DNA of 64,000 nt from CBDCWQ01 sp965223435. Lineage in GTDB: Bacteria; Myxococcota; Kuafuiibacteriia; Kuafuiibacteriales; Kuafuiibacteriaceae. The stretch spans positions 62,001 through 126,000 of the forward strand of contig CBDCWQ010000012.1 of the NCBI GenBank assembly GCA_965223435.1, given 5' to 3'. The position numbers were made by a program, and so were the translations under genes. Positions 50,639 through 61,865 of the stretch are shown piece after piece (the stretch's first letter is position 1; every line of letters starts with the position of its first letter). The notes under the pieces are model-generated. The model was not told the origin of the DNA and searched no databases. It worked only from the letters and a program-made list of their open reading frames with translations.

Positions 50639-53600
50639 CTAAGAATCGACAGAGCCCCTCGGGCTCAATGCTCGAACCCCCACACTGTGAGCCTGCCTCG
50701 AGTTCATAGAGCCGTGCAAGTGCGAAAGCAAACGGTATCGAATCTCGTTCAGCCGGTCTTCGCTAAGTAGCCTAATCAAAACTTCATCGACTTGGGTCGT
50801 GCTCAGCGTGACGCAGACCATGGGAAGCCCTGGCGCAAAACCATCGGAAACATAGAAACCGCGATCTCGATCACGTCCCTCGGTATGTGGATGATCGATG
50901 CGATGAAAATCATAGAAGAGGTCGAATCGTCCGCTGCCGCGTGGGTGGAAAAGCGGAATAAAGATGTCGTGTTTGTGCTCGTGAAGCACTTTTTCGAGTT
51001 TCTCTGAATCGCCTGGGTCAAAGTCGAACATGTTTGGGTTGTGACTGCAGAACACCACAAAGTCCTCTGCGGGTCCGAGATCGCGGGCCAAGAACACTTG
51101 TGCTCCACCCCGCTCCGTGGGCAACATGTTCATGGCTGGACCATAGGTTCTGCCATCCGATGATGCTGAATGACTGACGTTGCGAACAACAAAGTGATCG
51201 AAGGGACCTTCGGGCTCAAAACGGGGTCGAAAATGGCGCTCAGTACCACCAGGTTCAAGAACGATAGCCGGGAACTTCGATAGATCATTCGACAGACCGA
51301 ACAGGCCACCGACCTCCGTCGAATCTCCTACCGAAAAGAACTTCAGCCAGGTGTGGGCTTCGTCTTCGCTCCGAAACGGATGCGCAGGACTGCCGTTTCC
51401 CCTGCGTACTCGCCCGGGCCATGGATCTTCCAAGTCTGCTTTCGAAAGATCCATGCAGCCCCACAAAAAGCCATGGGTGACCGCGGGGAGGGTGATCGAC
51501 CGATCTCGACAATAGGACTCGTGGGCTTCGAGCATCGAGACCCCGCCACGGAGTTGTTCGGCGATGACTGAGCCCGTCGTGGCGCTTCCAAGTCCCAACC
51601 ACGCTCGCCATGCTTTGACCGCTGGAGCCTCCTTGAGAGGGGCGGTTAGATGTTGTCTCCAACCGGTCAAGATGATCGAATCATTGCGCTCCACAAGAAC
51701 GGCGTTCTCGAGGTCCTGCCCAGGTGAGAGGAGCGTGATCGTCGAGTCATTCTTGGCGAAGTTCCTATAGACGTCTATGAACCACACCAGCGCAGTGCTT
51801 GACACCATACGGGTGGAGAGGTTCTGGATGCGTTGGCTCGAGTAGACAAAACCATGGTCACGAACAAACGATTGGGCTCCGGTCCAGAGTTGTCGAGCCT
51901 CTTTGAGAAAAGCGAGCGCCCTAGGGTCATCAGGGTGGGCACGGGAAAACTTGAGCAGGCCCAAAATCAAACCCATGGTGGCTTCGAGGTGGTAGGATGA
52001 TTCCTGCAGCGCACTGGGCTCGATGTAAGGGTCCTTGAAGGCGTTTTGAAAGTAGTGGGTACCGCGGTAGGTGCGCCGGGGTGGGCACTGGGCTTTCGCG
52101 GGATCGCAGTCTTCGTCGCCTGCACTCAAATCTTTGACAAACTGAATCACCGTGTACTGGAGACAGCGGCCCAGACGCTCGGCGTAAAGGCTATCGAGAT
52201 CATCCTCCACGGATAGAGCGAGCCAGCTGCAGTTGTCGATGGCGGTATGAGCGTTCGCTTCAAAACGAACCCCCTTTGCACCATCGGAATGAAGGGTACC
52301 GCCCGTAATCACCCTGCCGAGGGAGTAAGCGTCGAGGGCCTCTCGCATGGCTTGGATTCGAAGCGCCTTCCGTTCGGCTTGTGCTTCCGTGAGGGGGGCG
52401 GGGGATGCCTCGCCTTCGAGCTGAGCGAGGGTGTTGGCGAATTCTTCCCGCCAACCGTGGGCGTCCCAAAGCAGGAAGAACACGCCATCTCGAAGTTCGT
52501 TTCGCCAGCGCTCAAGTCTTTGGGTCCAAGCATGTCTGGACTCGCGGCCCTTGGGCCCTAAAGACTCTGAATGGGTGAGCGCGTGGTTCAGCACCTGAAG
52601 GACATCGAGGCTGTGCTCGGTGACGACGTTTTGGGCGGGAATCCTGGCCTTCAGCACCGCCCATTCGGCCTCTTGGTCAATCGCCCGCGTCTGCCAAGCG
52701 GCACTATGGAAAGGGCGGCCATCGCAGTGGGCTCCCCGCCCGCAAACCAAGATCTGGGTTGGGCTGAAGGCTTTATATCCGATGGCGTCGAGGACGCTGT
52801 AGTACGAGAATCGATGGTTCGAATCGAGGTCTGGAAACAAAAATTCACCCGCGTCCTCATCGCGCAATCGATGAGGGGCACCCACGTTCTGTAAGCCTCG
52901 CGTGGTCCATCCGGCTGACATCAAACTGCCCATTCGGCGTTCGTTGACGGGCAAGCGGCGGCGGTGTTCTTGGAGACCGTCGAGGCCGTCGTGGTAACAG
53001 GCCTTGAGCATCTCCTGGTCTTCGAGGGTGGCTTCGCGGTACGCTTGTGAAGCCAAGAACACTCCGATCCCGTGAATGACCCATGCGTTGGCCCCGGTGA
53101 CCAGTCGGGCATCCTCCCAATCGTCATTCTTGGTGTTCCACGAAAAGGGCCACCCCATGATGACCTCACTGTTTGGTTTCCTCACTGCGCGGTGGCACAA
53201 GTAGCGCGCCATCCCACGGGCCTTTGGCCCGTACCCACTGGGGCTGGTGGCGAGCTGAGCCAACGTGATGCCTTGGGTGTACGCCCATACCCGTTCGAAA
53301 CCCGCAAGATGATGTGCGTCTTGAGCGGACAGGTTCTCAGAGGGTTCGGAGGGCCGGGCTTGGGCCCCAAGGGTGTCATCGGGGACGCTCGGAAGATACT
53401 CCACCTGGTAGTAGAATTCGGCCGGTTCTTCCATGGCCGCCTGGTGCCGCAGCAATCGGTCACGGGTGGCGATTGCTGTGGCATAGTTTCCATCGGCGCT
53501 TTTGAGAACGACATGCTTAAGGGACGTGGTTTCGATGCCTTCTTGCGCGTGTGTAAAGCGCACCGAAAGAGCGGCGTTGTTGGGCCCGAAGCCTCTTTGT

Positions 53601-56440
53601 CGTTGCGCAATCGGCAAGACGGCATGGCCCACACCCGAATGAAGAGAGAAGCGTAGGTCCAATTCTTCAGAGGGATCCACGTGGGCCGCGCCATGAGACA
53701 GCTCAACCGTGCCTTCCGCGGCCACCGGCATGAAATAGTTGTTTACGGCGCGCACGGTCATCGACACCCTTTGACTGGTCGAGGCCTTCCCTTTGAGTTC
53801 AACCTCCAGGTGCGAAAACGACGAAACCCGCGACGCCCGCGCGGTAACGATCTGGTCTTGAGACCGGTCGTTCACTCCCTTTTTCACCCAGGCGGCGAAA
53901 AAAAGCTCGGCATGGGCGCTGAGGGATGGTGGGCCGTCATGAGCAACCTCCCCGTGTTCTCCCCAAAGTCCACGCGGAACGGTAAGCGCGGGGGCTTGGC
54001 TCAGGGTGACTGACGGGTCAAAGTCTGGTGCACCCTGTTTTTTGTGCACCCATCGGATGGCCTCCCGCGGGGCGCCGGATTCGGGCCCATAGAACAGGAC
54101 GCCCGTTTCGCCCCCGGCAGAGACGGCCAGCTGCGGATCGTGACCAACCCCAACGGACTCGGGGGCCGACCAGGTCAGTCCGCCGTCTCTGGAGAATACG
54201 ACCTCTAGAATGGCTGGTGCACGCGCTTCGGCGACCCGCGAGGGAACCGAAGGACTTCGTTCGAACACCGCCGTCAAAAGGCCTTCACGTGATGTGTAGA
54301 CCTGGGGGCGGGCCGGCCTGTGCTCCCACTCAGTGGCCGCGCCCGAGACCACGGTGGAAATTCTCCAATCTGTCAGCGTTTCTGTGGCCCACCGGCCTTG
54401 AGAAAAACCACCCTCGCTAGGGTCGGTCCATGCACCTGGAGTGAGAGGGCGTTGCGCAATTTTGATTTCGGGTTATGGTGCCACGAGCCAGGGTAGAGGT
54501 ATTGGTGTTGGTGGCCGATGCTGGTGATGAGATCATGGTCACCCTCAGCAAAATCTGTTTTCCACACGCTCCGCCATCCAACGACCAGCCTGATGGGTTG
54601 TTGTCGTTGCCCGACCACATCGCTGTAGATGGGGTGCTGGACCATGTCGACCCATGCCGGATTCAAAACCGGCTTGTTGTCCCACATCCGTGACCGACGG
54701 GCCACGATGCTTAGCTTATCTCTATCGATGTGCAAAAACGGTTCGTACATATCGCTTTCTTCCGTGCGTTCGATGTAGCCGTCTTTAACCCTGACGCTCC
54801 TCGGCTGTTTTGGAGAGTCGCTCAAAACGGCCGGTCCGGGATGTCCGTCCTGGCTCGTCGGATCGCCCAAACGATACGATTCTTCGCACCAACAGTCTTC
54901 GCAAGTGCATGGTGTATTATCGGGAGGTGCGTAATATGCCTTGTAGCGGACGATCTCGGTTGCCGCTTCTCGCTTGCGGACATCGAAGACGCTCGAGGGT
55001 ACGCCCTGGAGGTTCTTGAGGTAGTACACTTTATGGGATTCGCCCCAGACTAGGTAGTGATTCCCGAGATGGTCATATCCGACGTTTGGGCTACGCTTCC
55101 ACGCAGCGTTGCTTCTCACTCGTCGCGGAAGGCCAAAGCTTTGACCCCCATCTTGGCTTTGCACAACAAAAATTTCGCTCTGACCTCCCCGTGACTCAAC
55201 GCCCTCCTCCACCCAAGCAAGCGAGACCCAACTCGCGTGGGCTGCGAGTGCGAGAGAGGTCACTTGTCGGTTTTCGGCCTGGGTTGAGGCAAGCAGTACC
55301 GAACGAAAGCTAGCGGCCAGTCCGGCTTTTGCGCTTTGGGCGTAGTGTATTTCGCTTCTCCCTCCGCTGGCGCTCTCGGTGACAAACGCGACATGGGCAT
55401 AGGTTTTTCCATCTCGAGTGGTGAGTGCTGTTTTGGGCATGCTTGCTCGTTCCCGCCCATCGGTCAAAAACGCGGGGGCCTCAAAGTCCCCTGGCGACGA
55501 TCGCGGGGACGGCAACACGGATGGGCTGCGAGCGAATGGAGGCCAGTCGTTCTCCCAGCGGGTCCTCGATGACCGCTGAAACCTGGTATTTGTAAGGCTT
55601 GGCACGTACCGTGACGGCCTCGTTGTACTCCAGAGCATGGACATCTTTGACTGGCTCACCGTCGCGAAAAATACGAAACAATAGGTTCAAGCCCGAAGGT
55701 GTGGGGGTGCCATCATCAAACCATGTGGGCTGGCTCCACCACAGTCGAACCATACCCCCCGAAACCGCTGCGCCTATCCCGCTGGGCTGGCTTCGTCGCA
55801 CGGGACGGACCAGTTTACCCTCTGGGGGGGCGCCACTTTCGGGACGCGATGCTCGAAGCGCTCCAGCCTGGTCAGAGAGGGCCGTATTCGGTGCAATCGC
55901 CTGTGCCCAGTCTCCGTTTCCTGGTGCCAACAGTCGATTCACCTCCACGCGCTGAAATCGTTGACGGTGTGCATTCCACACCAATGCCTCCTGGAGATTC
56001 AATGTTTCGTACGGCGTTGAACGGCTGACGCTGAAGAACCGCCACCCAGAGACGGTTGAGGTCGCAACCAGATGGACTTTTGTTTGACCATACCAGGGCA
56101 GTGCCGTGGTTTTTGAAGACCAAACCCAATAACCAACACCCGCTTGGGCCGCAGCTGGGCGAACCGGATGCTGTGGCGCATTTGGTGTCGGCGGCCGCAC
56201 GGGCCATAGCTCAAGCCCCCCCGCTTCGAGGACGTCCCGCACGAGCGGAGACCCCGAGAAGCTCACGAGATTCCAGCCTGGCTGGAGGGTATATGGAGGC
56301 GATTCGGTTTTTGTTCCTGAGGCGACCGGCGACCCCGGCAGAAGAAACGAAGCGCTCAAAAGAGCCTGCAGAACCTTGCGATGGACTATCTTGACGAACG
56401 AATAGGTTCTTACACAATCGTCATGGATGTTGCGATTCAA
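50639..56440 (-). pseudogene. Giant exported BNR/Asp-box protein interrupted by two frameshifts
   Basis: Three frames (56440-55481, about 55490-54373, about 54405-50639) read as one protein of about 1930 residues. Signal peptide near the start (VLQALLSASFLLPGSPVASG); a GWNLVSFSG segment; a fibronectin III-like domain; a beta region with Asp-boxes (SQDGGQSFG and SRDGGLTW) as in sialidase-like propellers; then a long helical region resembling an alpha/alpha toroid (NVVTEHSLDVLQVLNHAL, WRNELRDGVFFLLWD); the C-terminus is beta-rich. The junctions fall at CCCC (55488-55491) and AAAAA (54403-54407). The large third frame has no other lesion, so the breaks are very recent or sequencing errors. A dead relative lies at 1228-2690. 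Function unknown; perhaps polysaccharide-active. Confidence 0.7.
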
Positions 56441-56599
56441 GCAAATGCCTCTCTCACGACAAACGAGATGGGAACGTCGTCGGACCTGCAGCTTGTTTGA
56501 CGCTCTTCAAGGTCTTATCCCCCGGCCCTGTACTCTTTCGCCGATGCTTACCTTCCCGCTACGCTCGCCGAACCCCCAAGTCAAAGAGTTTTGGTCGAA

Positions 56600-56990
56600 A
56601 AGGACCATCGACCCAGGGGTTGAACCTAGCGGGCCATGCGCATGGATTTGCTCGCATCGAGCCGGTCGTATTCGGTGCAGCTTGTGTGGCAATTGGGGGA
56701 CCAAAGGTCGTCATCGGATTGTCGTACAGGGTTGAAACAAATCTCAATGACTCGGCGGACGGCACACGAGGGGCGCCCGCGGGCGTTAGAAGCGCAACAT
56801 GAAGTGGACAATACGACGTGACCTGAGCTCGATCACGATAAAGATGTATACGACGTTGAAGAAGACCATGCCACCGGCGGTGTGTTGAGCGCAGGCGTGA
56901 CCAGCTCAAACCTTGGTCAAGGAGCCTGCGAGTACTTCGATCCGAATCGGGGCAATAAGGCCCGTTCGGCCCCCCAGCAGGCTGCTGAAA
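56600..56990 (-). pseudogene. Remnant of an integrase-type transposase
   Basis: In the minus strand about 56800-56880 reads FNVVYIFIVIELRSRRIVHF, the beginning strand of an rve integrase core as in IS481/IS3 relatives; continuation is only found in other frames. The rest of 56441-57131 shows no intact gene. Confidence 0.4.
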
Positions 56991-57019
56991 AAGTCGCGAA
57001 GCGACATTCAGCATCCTGC
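56977..57019. repeat. 43-base compound hairpin
   Basis: GCAGGCTGCTGAA pairs with TTCAGCATCCTGC (12 of 13), enclosing a second stem GTCGC-GAA-GCGAC. GC-rich ends of this kind are typical termini of insertion sequences; it borders the integrase remnant. Confidence 0.5.
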
Positions 57020-57131
57020 TAGACTTTGCGGCCGATGATCGACGGGACGGCACGGACTGCGGTCTTGACGAGAACGTCACGTTGGGGCCTGACCGCATTT
57101 CCCAAACCTGAGTCCATTGTCCAAGCGGTGC

Positions 57132-58427
57132 TGTCCCAGGACATCAGTAACGAATCGTTCCCAGGAGATAGGTCACGGATCGTTCTCAAGACATAGGTGA
57201 CACTGGAATAAGGGGTTTTATGCCCTGGAAGGAAAACAGTGTCGTGAACGAACGAATGAGATTTATCACCCGGCTAGAGAGGGGTGAGCGGATGAGTGAG
57301 CTTTGCCGAGAGTTCGGCATCACTCGGAAGACTGGTTACAAGCTTCGAAATCGCTATACGGAGTATGGCCCAGAGGGACTTTTTGATCGCAGCCGCAGGC
57401 CTGTACACAGTCCGCGCCGCCTGGGGTCCGAAGTCGAAGCTATGATAGTGGAGACCCGCAAAGCCCATCCGACTTGGGGCCCGCTGAAACTAAGGGAGTA
57501 TTTGTCGAAAGAGAAACCAGCTCTGCTGGCCTGCAAAGTCGTCCTTTGCTCGCATCTTGTTGAGAAACGGGCTGGTGAAGGGGAAGAAGAAGCGCCACCA
57601 TGCGCGTAGTCCCGGTACGCCGTTGTCACATGCTACGGCTCCGAATCGACTCTGGTGCGCGGACTTTAAGGGCCAGTTCAAGATGAAGAATGGCCAGGAC
57701 TGCTATCCATTGACCATCACGGACGCCTATAGCCGTTTTATTGTTTCCTGCGAAGGGCTCGAGAATACGCGAAGCGAACCCGCCCTGGCTGTATTCAAGG
57801 AAGCCTTTCGGAAATATGGTCTCCCCCACGCGATTCGAACGGACAAGGGGGTCCCCTTCGCTTCGAGAACGCGTTACTCGCTCAGTCGATTGTCGGTTTG
57901 GTGGATTCGACTTGGGATCCACCCCGAGCGCATTCAGACTGGGCGCCCTCAAGAAAATGGTCGCCACGAAAGGATGCACAGAACCCTCAAACAGGAGACG
58001 ACCCGCCCCCCCCGGGACCAACCTCTTGCAACAACAGGAAAGATTCGATGCTTTCGTAGAGGAATTCAACTATTCTCGACCTCATCAAGCCCTTGACCAT
58101 CGTCGACCAGGCGACTTCTACCGCCGCTCGGAACACCTCTTTGATGAAGCCCCCGACCCCATAAACTACGACCTCGATGACATGACCCGAACGGTCTACC
58201 CTGATGGTCGCCTGACGTTCCGAGATCGGAAGCTATTCCGCCTCACTCCAGCTCTAGCCGGGGAGAACGTCGGCCTTCGCGAACTTGAGGCACACCGATG
58301 GCTCGTGAGTTACGCCCAAGTAAAGCTTGGCTGGCTGGACGACCGGACCATGAATTTTTAGCCCCTATCAGCTGATGGTGTGTTACCTATGTCCTGAGAA
58401 CAAAGTGTCACCTATGAATTGGACACC
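57132..58427 (+). mobile_element. IS481-family insertion sequence, inactive
   Basis: The ends contain repeated, related 20-25 base units: at left starting at 57132, 57156 and 57182 (core GTTCTCAAGACATAGGTGACAC), at right, in reverse, at 58379-58427 (TGTTACCTATGTCCTGAGAAC and TGTCACCTATGAATTGGAC). The innermost left unit and a right unit match at about 20 of 22 bases. They look like multiple transposase-binding sites at each end. The enclosed transposase is broken. Confidence 0.7.
57220..58361 (+). pseudogene. IS481-family transposase, multiple frameshifts
   Basis: Frame 1 (57220-57540) reads MPWKENSVVNERMRFI and MSELCREFGITRKTGYKL, the helix-turn-helix start of IS481 transposases. The integrase core follows in a second frame from about 57557 (NRLWCADFKGQFKM, YPLTITDAYSRFIV, RTDKGVPFAS) and the end in a third from about 57990 (EFNYSRPHQALDHRRPGDFY). 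At least two frameshifts separate these pieces, so no functional enzyme is made. Confidence 0.85.
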
Positions 58428-58634
58428 ACACTTCGCACTCGGTGCGAAGAGGCTCACCCCAATCAGGAACCGGGCACCGCGAATCAGAGCCGAGAATACT
58501 AACAGAGAACAGGGAATCCGTGACCTAACGAACGCTGCACGGCTGGGCTCAATGTCCGGAGATCAATGAGATCCTGTTTAGACGGTCAATGCAACCTACC
58601 CCTCCCCTATTTTCGGTAGACTCTCGCATACAGT

Positions 58635-59504
58635 TCAGGCCTTCTTCAGCGGCCGCGTCCGCCACCGCTTGTGTGTCCAAAACCACTGCGCAGGGTTTCG
58701 GCGGATCGCCGTTTCGACCACCTTGGTGTAGTGGGCCGTCATCGCTTCCGTTGAGTTTCCACACGTAGAACCATATTCGCAGGCCACGGGCGGACCCAGC
58801 TGGAGCACATGCTCGCTGGGCTGCTCACGAAACGCCACCGCGGATATTACTTCGGCCCCTGTCCGTTTTGCAATCACCGCAGGCGCGGACATTGTGCAAG
58901 CCTTTTTGCCAAAGAAATCAACAAAGACGCCGATCCTCCGGGTGGCGTTTTGGTCGACAACAAACACCACAATCTCGTTGTTTCGAAGCGCACGCACGAT
59001 GGGCTGGAGCCCCGCTTTGGCCGAAATCACCTTGAGTCCAGAAGACCGTCGTATGCGGGTCACAAAACGATCCACCCCTTTCGGAAACGGCTTCACCACC
59101 AAAGAAACCGGGACGTCCACCTTGAGTGCGCCCGCCGCAACCGCGAGCTCAAAAGAGCCCAAATGCCCCGAAACGCAGAGCACACCCCGACCTTTGGCCA
59201 CTGCCCGGCGCACGTGTTCAAGCCCCTCCACGCGAACCGTCCGAAACCCCTCGCGACGATGGCGAGGCAGCCGAATGAATTCGACAAACGTCTGGATGAG
59301 GTGGACACACGCGTCTTGTGCCAAACGATGTCGGGCAAGAAAAGATTCCTCCGGGAAGGCCTGTAAAAGGTTCTCGAGAATGACCCGACGCCGATAGCGG
59401 ATCACAAAAAACCAAAGCCATCCGCATCCCCGGGCCAAAGCGGACACCCACCTTTCAGGGATCAAGCAGGCCACAAAAGACATCCAAGACAGAATGACAT
59501 TCAT
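58635..59504 (-). CDS. Lipid A acyltransferase (LpxL/HtrB type)
   Basis: 289 residues. Lysophospholipid-acyltransferase family with catalytic H-x4-E in SGHLGSFEL (His114, Glu119), conserved RNNEIVVFVVDQNATRRIGVFVDFFGK and the C-terminal QWFWTHKRW. An N-terminal hydrophobic helix anchors it to the inner membrane. LpxL/LpxM enzymes add secondary acyl chains from acyl-ACP to lipid A precursors. Its start overlaps the end of lpxK by 4 bases, supporting a lipid A role. Whether it is LpxL or LpxM cannot be told from sequence alone. Confidence 0.9.
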   Translation of the reverse strand: MNVILSWMSFVACLIPERWVSALARGCGWLWFFVIRYRRRVILENLLQAFPEESFLARHRLAQDACVHLIQTFVEFIRLPRHRREGFRTVRVEGLEHVRRAVAKGRGVLCVSGHLGSFELAVAAGALKVDVPVSLVVKPFPKGVDRFVTRIRRSSGLKVISAKAGLQPIVRALRNNEIVVFVVDQNATRRIGVFVDFFGKKACTMSAPAVIAKRTGAEVISAVAFREQPSEHVLQLGPPVACEYGSTCGNSTEAMTAHYTKVVETAIRRNPAQWFWTHKRWRTRPLKKA

Positions 59505-60577
59505 CCGCCGGTCACCTCGTCCAGCGCACCGAGCAGGGTGGCCTGTCCCCGGAAAACCTCAAGTTCGATGACCAGGGCCGCCAAAGTGGAGGGGGCGCCT
59601 TTGGGCAGCCGCACCGCATCCTTTTCCGTGGTGACAAAACGCTCGGCGCCTCGGTCCTTGGCGACCATACAAAAACGCATCAGATCACGGTCGGTGAAAC
59701 GGGCATGATCTCTATGCCGATGATGCAGAACCACCTCAGCCCCCAGCGCTTCCATCGTTTGCCGGAAGCGAAAAGGACGCGCGATGCCCGACAGCAGGGC
59801 AACCCGGCGCCCCTCGATCCAAGAAAGGGGTTCGGAATGACCGTCGAACAACGAGACAAAACGTCGGGGCCGTACCCCAATGTCGATTTTCGGAATATCG
59901 GCAGCGGAGTGCACGAAAGCGGGCGGTTGGGGTTCAGCATCGTGGGAACCGAGCCACAACCCATGGTTGAATGCCAAAAGATCCGCACGCCCGAGGGCTG
60001 ACGGAAGCTCGCGCAAATTTCCACGCGGCAAGAGCTTTTGGCTCCCGAAAGGCCTTTTCGCATCGAGGAGGACGATGTTGAGGTCCCGCTTCAGGCGCCG
60101 ATGCTGAAATCCATCATCGAGAATCAACACATCCGCATCCAGCTCGTGGACCGCTACCCAAGACGCCTGGCACCGATCCGACGAGACCACAACCCGCGCT
60201 GAGGATTTCTGGGCGATCATCACGGGCTCGTCTCCACCTTCAGTGCTCGAGACCAAAGGACCTTGCCCTTCGGAGACCACCAGCGGCGAACGCTTCGCGC
60301 CCTTGCGGCCGTAGCCCCGAGAAACCACGCCCACCCGAAGCCCCATGGCGCTCAACCGCCGCACGAGGTGAATCACCAATGGCGTTTTGCCATTGCCTCC
60401 AACGGTCAGATTGCCCACGCTGATCACCGGGCGATCGGCCGACCGGGCTTCAAAAAGCCCCGCGGCGTACCCCCACTGTCGCGCCCAAAGGCCTCCTCGG
60501 TAAAGAAGGGACGCGGGCGCAAAAAGAGGCGCAAGCCACCAAGCTTCATGCCAAGAAATAGGCTGGTCTTCAGGCAC
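59501..60577 (-). CDS. lpxK: Tetraacyldisaccharide 4'-kinase
   Basis: 358 residues. LpxK phosphorylates the 4' position of the lipid A disaccharide using ATP. N-terminal membrane helix (WLAPLFAPASLLYRGGLW), P-loop SVGNLTVGGNGKTPL (53-67), and LILDDGFQHRRLKRDLNIVLLDA with the catalytic Asp pair. Overlaps the upstream heptosyltransferase gene by 8 bases and the downstream acyltransferase by 4. Confidence 0.96.
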   Translation of the reverse strand: MPEDQPISWHEAWWLAPLFAPASLLYRGGLWARQWGYAAGLFEARSADRPVISVGNLTVGGNGKTPLVIHLVRRLSAMGLRVGVVSRGYGRKGAKRSPLVVSEGQGPLVSSTEGGDEPVMIAQKSSARVVVSSDRCQASWVAVHELDADVLILDDGFQHRRLKRDLNIVLLDAKRPFGSQKLLPRGNLRELPSALGRADLLAFNHGLWLGSHDAEPQPPAFVHSAADIPKIDIGVRPRRFVSLFDGHSEPLSWIEGRRVALLSGIARPFRFRQTMEALGAEVVLHHRHRDHARFTDRDLMRFCMVAKDRGAERFVTTEKDAVRLPKGAPSTLAALVIELEVFRGQATLLGALDEVTGG

Positions 60578-61691
60578 CGCTTCCGCCTAAAACATCGAGC
60601 ACAACCTTGAGCACCGTCTCTGTGGACAGCGCCTCAAGGCACGCGTGAGACCGGTCTGGTCGAGGGCATTGCGGACCACCAAAATTGCTGCATGGCGAAC
60701 AATCCACCGGGTGTTGCACCACCCGGTGGCGCGTACCCAGAGGCCCCCACCGCGTGGGAGAAGTCGGGCCAAAAAGCGCCACGACCGGCACGCCAAGCGC
60801 CGCGGCGATATGGGCAGGACCGGTGTCCACGCTGATAAGCAAATCGAGCGTAGCCAAGGCATCGACCAAGCCTTCGACGGGCAAGTGCGCGACACCCAGA
60901 TCATCGAACTGTGCCTCGGTGGCGCCCCGACCGACACTCTGAAGCGCGCTTTGGTCCTGAGGACCCCCGATGAGCACAAAAGCGGGTCCACTCAGATGCC
61001 GCGACAAGTGGTCCGCAAGGACAGAAAAACGTTCGAGCGGCCACCTTTTGGTCGCATGGGTCGCACAGGGGGCCAACCCAATGCGGAGCCCAGGGCCAGG
61101 GGCCGATGAAAACCGAGGCCATCGAAACCGCGGCCGCCGATCAAAACCGTCAAGCTCGATGCCTAAGCCATCGAGAACCGAAAGATACATGTCTACGGCG
61201 TGCCTGTTCGCGAGGGGGGGTTCGCGCCCGAAAAGCGACTTCAAGCTATTAAGCAGACTGCGTTTTTTTAGGATTCGCCGGTGACCTGCGCCCACCGAGC
61301 GGGCCAGCAATCGGCTCCTCAGCTTGCCGGATAAGTCCACGACCAGGTCGAAGTGGCGCGCCGAGAGGCGCTGGCGAACCCGGCCGGGGCCCATCGCGCC
61401 CTTGTCCTGGCCGCGCCGGGGGTAGGCGACCACCGCGTCCGCCGCGGTGGCTCGAGCCATCATCTCTGCGTAAGGTGCATCGGTCACCAACTCGACCCAC
61501 ACCTCGGAGCTCCAGCTCTTCAAAGCCCGGATCACGGGCTCAGTAAGCACCACGTCGCCCAATTGGGACAATCGAATCAGCAGGACCCGACGCAAGACAT
61601 GCCCCCATACCACGGGCTTCCGTCCAGGAGACCTGTCACTTGGCCTGAGTCCGGAGCGCGCCGACCCCATGAAAGATGCCCTGGGGGCCAA
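60570..61691 (-). CDS. ADP-heptose:LPS heptosyltransferase (GT9)
   Basis: 373 residues as the longest frame; the GT9 domain begins at VLLIRLSQLGDVVLTEPV, so TTG 61595, with GGGGG nearby, may be the real start. The donor-binding segment LLISVDTGPAHIAAALGVPVVALFGPTSPTRWGP is typical of WaaC/WaaF. C-terminal CSNFGGPQCPRPDRSHACL carries several Cys. First gene of the heptosyltransferase-lpxK-acyltransferase unit, divergent from rfaE1. Confidence 0.9.
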   Translation of the reverse strand: MAPRASFMGSARSGLRPSDRSPGRKPVVWGHVLRRVLLIRLSQLGDVVLTEPVIRALKSWSSEVWVELVTDAPYAEMMARATAADAVVAYPRRGQDKGAMGPGRVRQRLSARHFDLVVDLSGKLRSRLLARSVGAGHRRILKKRSLLNSLKSLFGREPPLANRHAVDMYLSVLDGLGIELDGFDRRPRFRWPRFSSAPGPGLRIGLAPCATHATKRWPLERFSVLADHLSRHLSGPAFVLIGGPQDQSALQSVGRGATEAQFDDLGVAHLPVEGLVDALATLDLLISVDTGPAHIAAALGVPVVALFGPTSPTRWGPLGTRHRVVQHPVDCSPCSNFGGPQCPRPDRSHACLEALSTETVLKVVLDVLGGSGA

Positions 61692-61865
61692 GGGTACACG
61701 CGCCCAAACAAGCCCGCGCCCGCTGGATGCGTTTTTGACAAGAACACCCCCTCACCCCGCCAACCGCCTCCATGCCGGTCTTGGCCCAGGACTTTTGCCG
61801 GTTTTCTCTGAAAGGCCCGGAGAAGGCTTCCCTTATTCCTTAAGCTGTGGCTCTACAGAAGCCCT

